A DNA stretch of 7,321 nucleotides from positions 1 through 7,321 of the forward strand of contig CAYWXV010000102.1 of the NCBI GenBank assembly GCA_964462535.1, given 5' to 3'. The notes under the pieces are model-generated. The model searched no databases. It was given only the letters and a program-made list of their open reading frames with translations, and had not been told where the DNA came from. This stretch comes from CAYWXV01 sp964462535 (GTDB taxonomy: Bacteria > Bacteroidota > Ignavibacteria > OLB7). Below, piece by piece: positions 6,157 to 7,321 of this stretch (within the stretch, counting starts at the first letter, position 1; each line of letters starts with the position of its first letter). The translations under genes were made by a program, and so were the position numbers.

Positions 6157-6161
6157 AACAA

Positions 6162-7286
6162 ATGAACGTTCTTGTCACCGGCGGCGCCGGATTCATCGGA
6201 TCGCATACGGTCGATCGGCTGCTTGAAATAGGGCACACCGTCCGCATTCTTGACAACCTGCAGAAGCCCGTGCACCTGAAGGGACGACCTTCGTACCTCC
6301 AACCTGAGGCGGAGTTCATCGAGGGGGATGTGCGGGATCGCGAGACGCTTCGGCGAGCCATGACCGGCATCGACGTGATCTTCCATCTGGCCGCCTATCA
6401 GGATTACCACACCGACTTCTCCACGTTCTTCCATACGAACGCTGTCTCGACCGCGCTGATCTACGAGATCATCGTGCAGGAGAAGATGAGCGTTCAGAAG
6501 GTGATCGTCGCGTCGTCGCAGTTCGTGCAGGGAGAAGGACTCTATCGAGATCATGCGGGAAGTATCATTGCTCCAGTTCTTCGATCAGAGGCTCAGCTCT
6601 CGCGAGGCGAATGGAACTTCGTTGACGAACAGGGGAGGGAACTTGAGAAGCTCTGGACGCCCGAGACGCACGCGGCACCGGCCAACGCCTACGCGATGAG
6701 CAAGCATTCGCAGGAGATACAGACGATCCGGTTCGGACGGCGGTACGGCATTCCGTCAGTGGCCCTCCGCTACTCGATCGTGCAGGGCTCGCGGCAGTCG
6801 TTCTACAACGCCTACTCCGGCGCCTGCCGCATCTTCTCGCTCCACTACTATTTCGGCAAGGCACCGACGATTTACGAAGACGGATTGCAGACGCGCGACT
6901 TCGTCAACATCCACGACGTCGTCGACGCAAACATCCTTGTGATGGAGCGGGACGATGCCGACTATGAGGTCTTCAATGTCGGCGGCGGGATCTCCCACTC
7001 CGTGGTCGACTTCGGTCATGTGGTCGCGAAGGAATTCGGTCACGAGGATCGCCCGCCCGAGATCCCGGGACTCTATCGATTCGGCGACACGCGTCACGCA
7101 AACTCCGACATCGCGAAGCTCAGGGCGCTCGGTTGGGAACCCCGTCGCACGGTCCACGACTCCGTCCGAGAGTACGCCGACTATCTCCGCGCACAGACCG
7201 ATGTGGAAGACATTCTCGACTATGCGCGCAAGACCATGGCGATGCAGGACGTTGTTCGGGAGGCGAAGGTGAAGGATGAGGGATGA
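6162..7286 (+). CDS. NAD-dependent sugar-nucleotide epimerase/dehydratase, dTDP-L-rhamnose 4-epimerase-like
   Basis: An extended short-chain dehydrogenase/reductase of 374 residues. The NAD-binding motif TGGAGFIG is at 6-13, and the acidic residue after beta-2 is in ILDN (D31). GDVRD is at 55-59 and HLAAYQD at 75-81. The catalytic serine lies in SSQ (118-120), and the YxxxK pair is Y177/K181 in YAMSK. Substrate-side motifs include EDGLQTRDFVNIHDVVDA (239-256) and FNVGGG (271-276). From memory, the YAMSK and LQTRDFV surroundings are closest to dTDP-L-rhamnose 4-epimerases and related UDP-sugar 4-epimerases; the exact substrate is inferred. Residues about 124-170 form an insertion (LRSEAQLSRGEWNF to LWTPE). 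In the relatives I recall, this insertion holds a CPxCG-type metal knuckle, but here it has no cysteine. YSIVQGSRQ replaces the usual YFNVYGPRQ. The stop codon lies inside the heptamer array. Linkage to the lipoyl-acyltransferase suggests a shared glycan pathway in the cytoplasm. Confidence 0.87.
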   Translation: MNVLVTGGAGFIGSHTVDRLLEIGHTVRILDNLQKPVHLKGRPSYLQPEAEFIEGDVRDRETLRRAMTGIDVIFHLAAYQDYHTDFSTFFHTNAVSTALIYEIIVQEKMSVQKVIVASSQFVQGEGLYRDHAGSIIAPVLRSEAQLSRGEWNFVDEQGRELEKLWTPETHAAPANAYAMSKHSQEIQTIRFGRRYGIPSVALRYSIVQGSRQSFYNAYSGACRIFSLHYYFGKAPTIYEDGLQTRDFVNIHDVVDANILVMERDDADYEVFNVGGGISHSVVDFGHVVAKEFGHEDRPPEIPGLYRFGDTRHANSDIAKLRALGWEPRRTVHDSVREYADYLRAQTDVEDILDYARKTMAMQDVVREAKVKDEG

Positions 7287-7321
7287 AGGATGAAGGATGA
7301 AGGATGAAGGATGAAGGATGA
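7271..7321. repeat. Heptamer tandem array (GAAGGAT)n
   Basis: Seven head-to-tail copies of GAAGGAT begin at 7271. The second copy is GAGGGAT, the other six are identical, and the array continues past the window edge. The first units encode the last residues of the epimerase (KDEG), and its TGA at 7284-7286 spans the second and third units. Because the unit is seven bases and contains TGA, the array puts stop codons in all three forward frames. Each unit also carries a purine-rich AAGG followed by ATGA. The array is probably a variable-length microsatellite. Confidence 0.9.

Noticed and set aside
5892..6554. Reverse-strand 220-codon open frame across the acyltransferase/epimerase junction
   Set aside because: It spans two well-supported forward genes and shows no motif; shadow frame.
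7271..7321. CRISPR array
   Set aside because: Units are seven bases with no spacers; it is a simple tandem microsatellite.

Overview
The window holds seven protein-coding genes, all on the + strand. There is no sign of tRNA, rRNA, CRISPR or insertion-sequence content. The sequence is moderately GC-rich, has Bacteroidota-type exported proteins (lipobox leader, probable beta-propellers, thioredoxin folds), one TAnnTTTG promoter box, and two genes that start without a Shine-Dalgarno. It also has low-complexity microsatellite-like arrays between genes. Together these suggest a member of the Bacteroidota/Chlorobiota/Ignavibacteria-Kapaibacteria group. This is an inference, not a taxonomic proof.

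Left block (1-4630). A LuxR-type helix-turn-helix C-terminus, cut by the window edge, is followed by an apparent envelope locus. The locus contains a small secreted protein with one cysteine pair (441-821), a probable beta-propeller lipoprotein (start about 1001, end 2263), an exported thioredoxin-fold protein with a CRDC site (2251-2910), and an exported thioredoxin-fold/beta-propeller fusion with a CVGC site (3053-4630). All four are exported and all run in one direction. The second and third overlap by up to 13 bases. A strong inverted repeat with two perfect palindromes lies between the small-protein gene and the lipoprotein gene. I read the block as an uncharacterised thiol-redox/surface system whose substrate could be the small protein or the cysteines of the propellers.

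Middle (4631-5010). About 380 bases without a convincing gene. They carry several palindromes and, near the right end, a TATATTTG promoter-like box about 38 bases before the next start.

Right block (5011-7286+). This part has a different codon style and belongs to nucleotide-sugar or surface-polysaccharide metabolism. The first gene is an unusual fusion: a lipoyl domain, a peripheral subunit-binding domain of 2-oxo-acid dehydrogenase E2 type, and a PglD/NeuD-type left-handed beta-helix sugar acyltransferase replacing the normal E2 catalytic domain. The second is an extended-SDR sugar-nucleotide epimerase resembling dTDP-L-rhamnose 4-epimerases. A C/T-rich repeat precedes the epimerase, and a GAAGGAT heptamer array overlaps its stop codon and runs off the window. 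The lipoyl-acyltransferase fusion is the most interesting item. It suggests that an acyl group made by a 2-oxo-acid dehydrogenase E1 could be passed on a lipoyl arm straight to a sugar.
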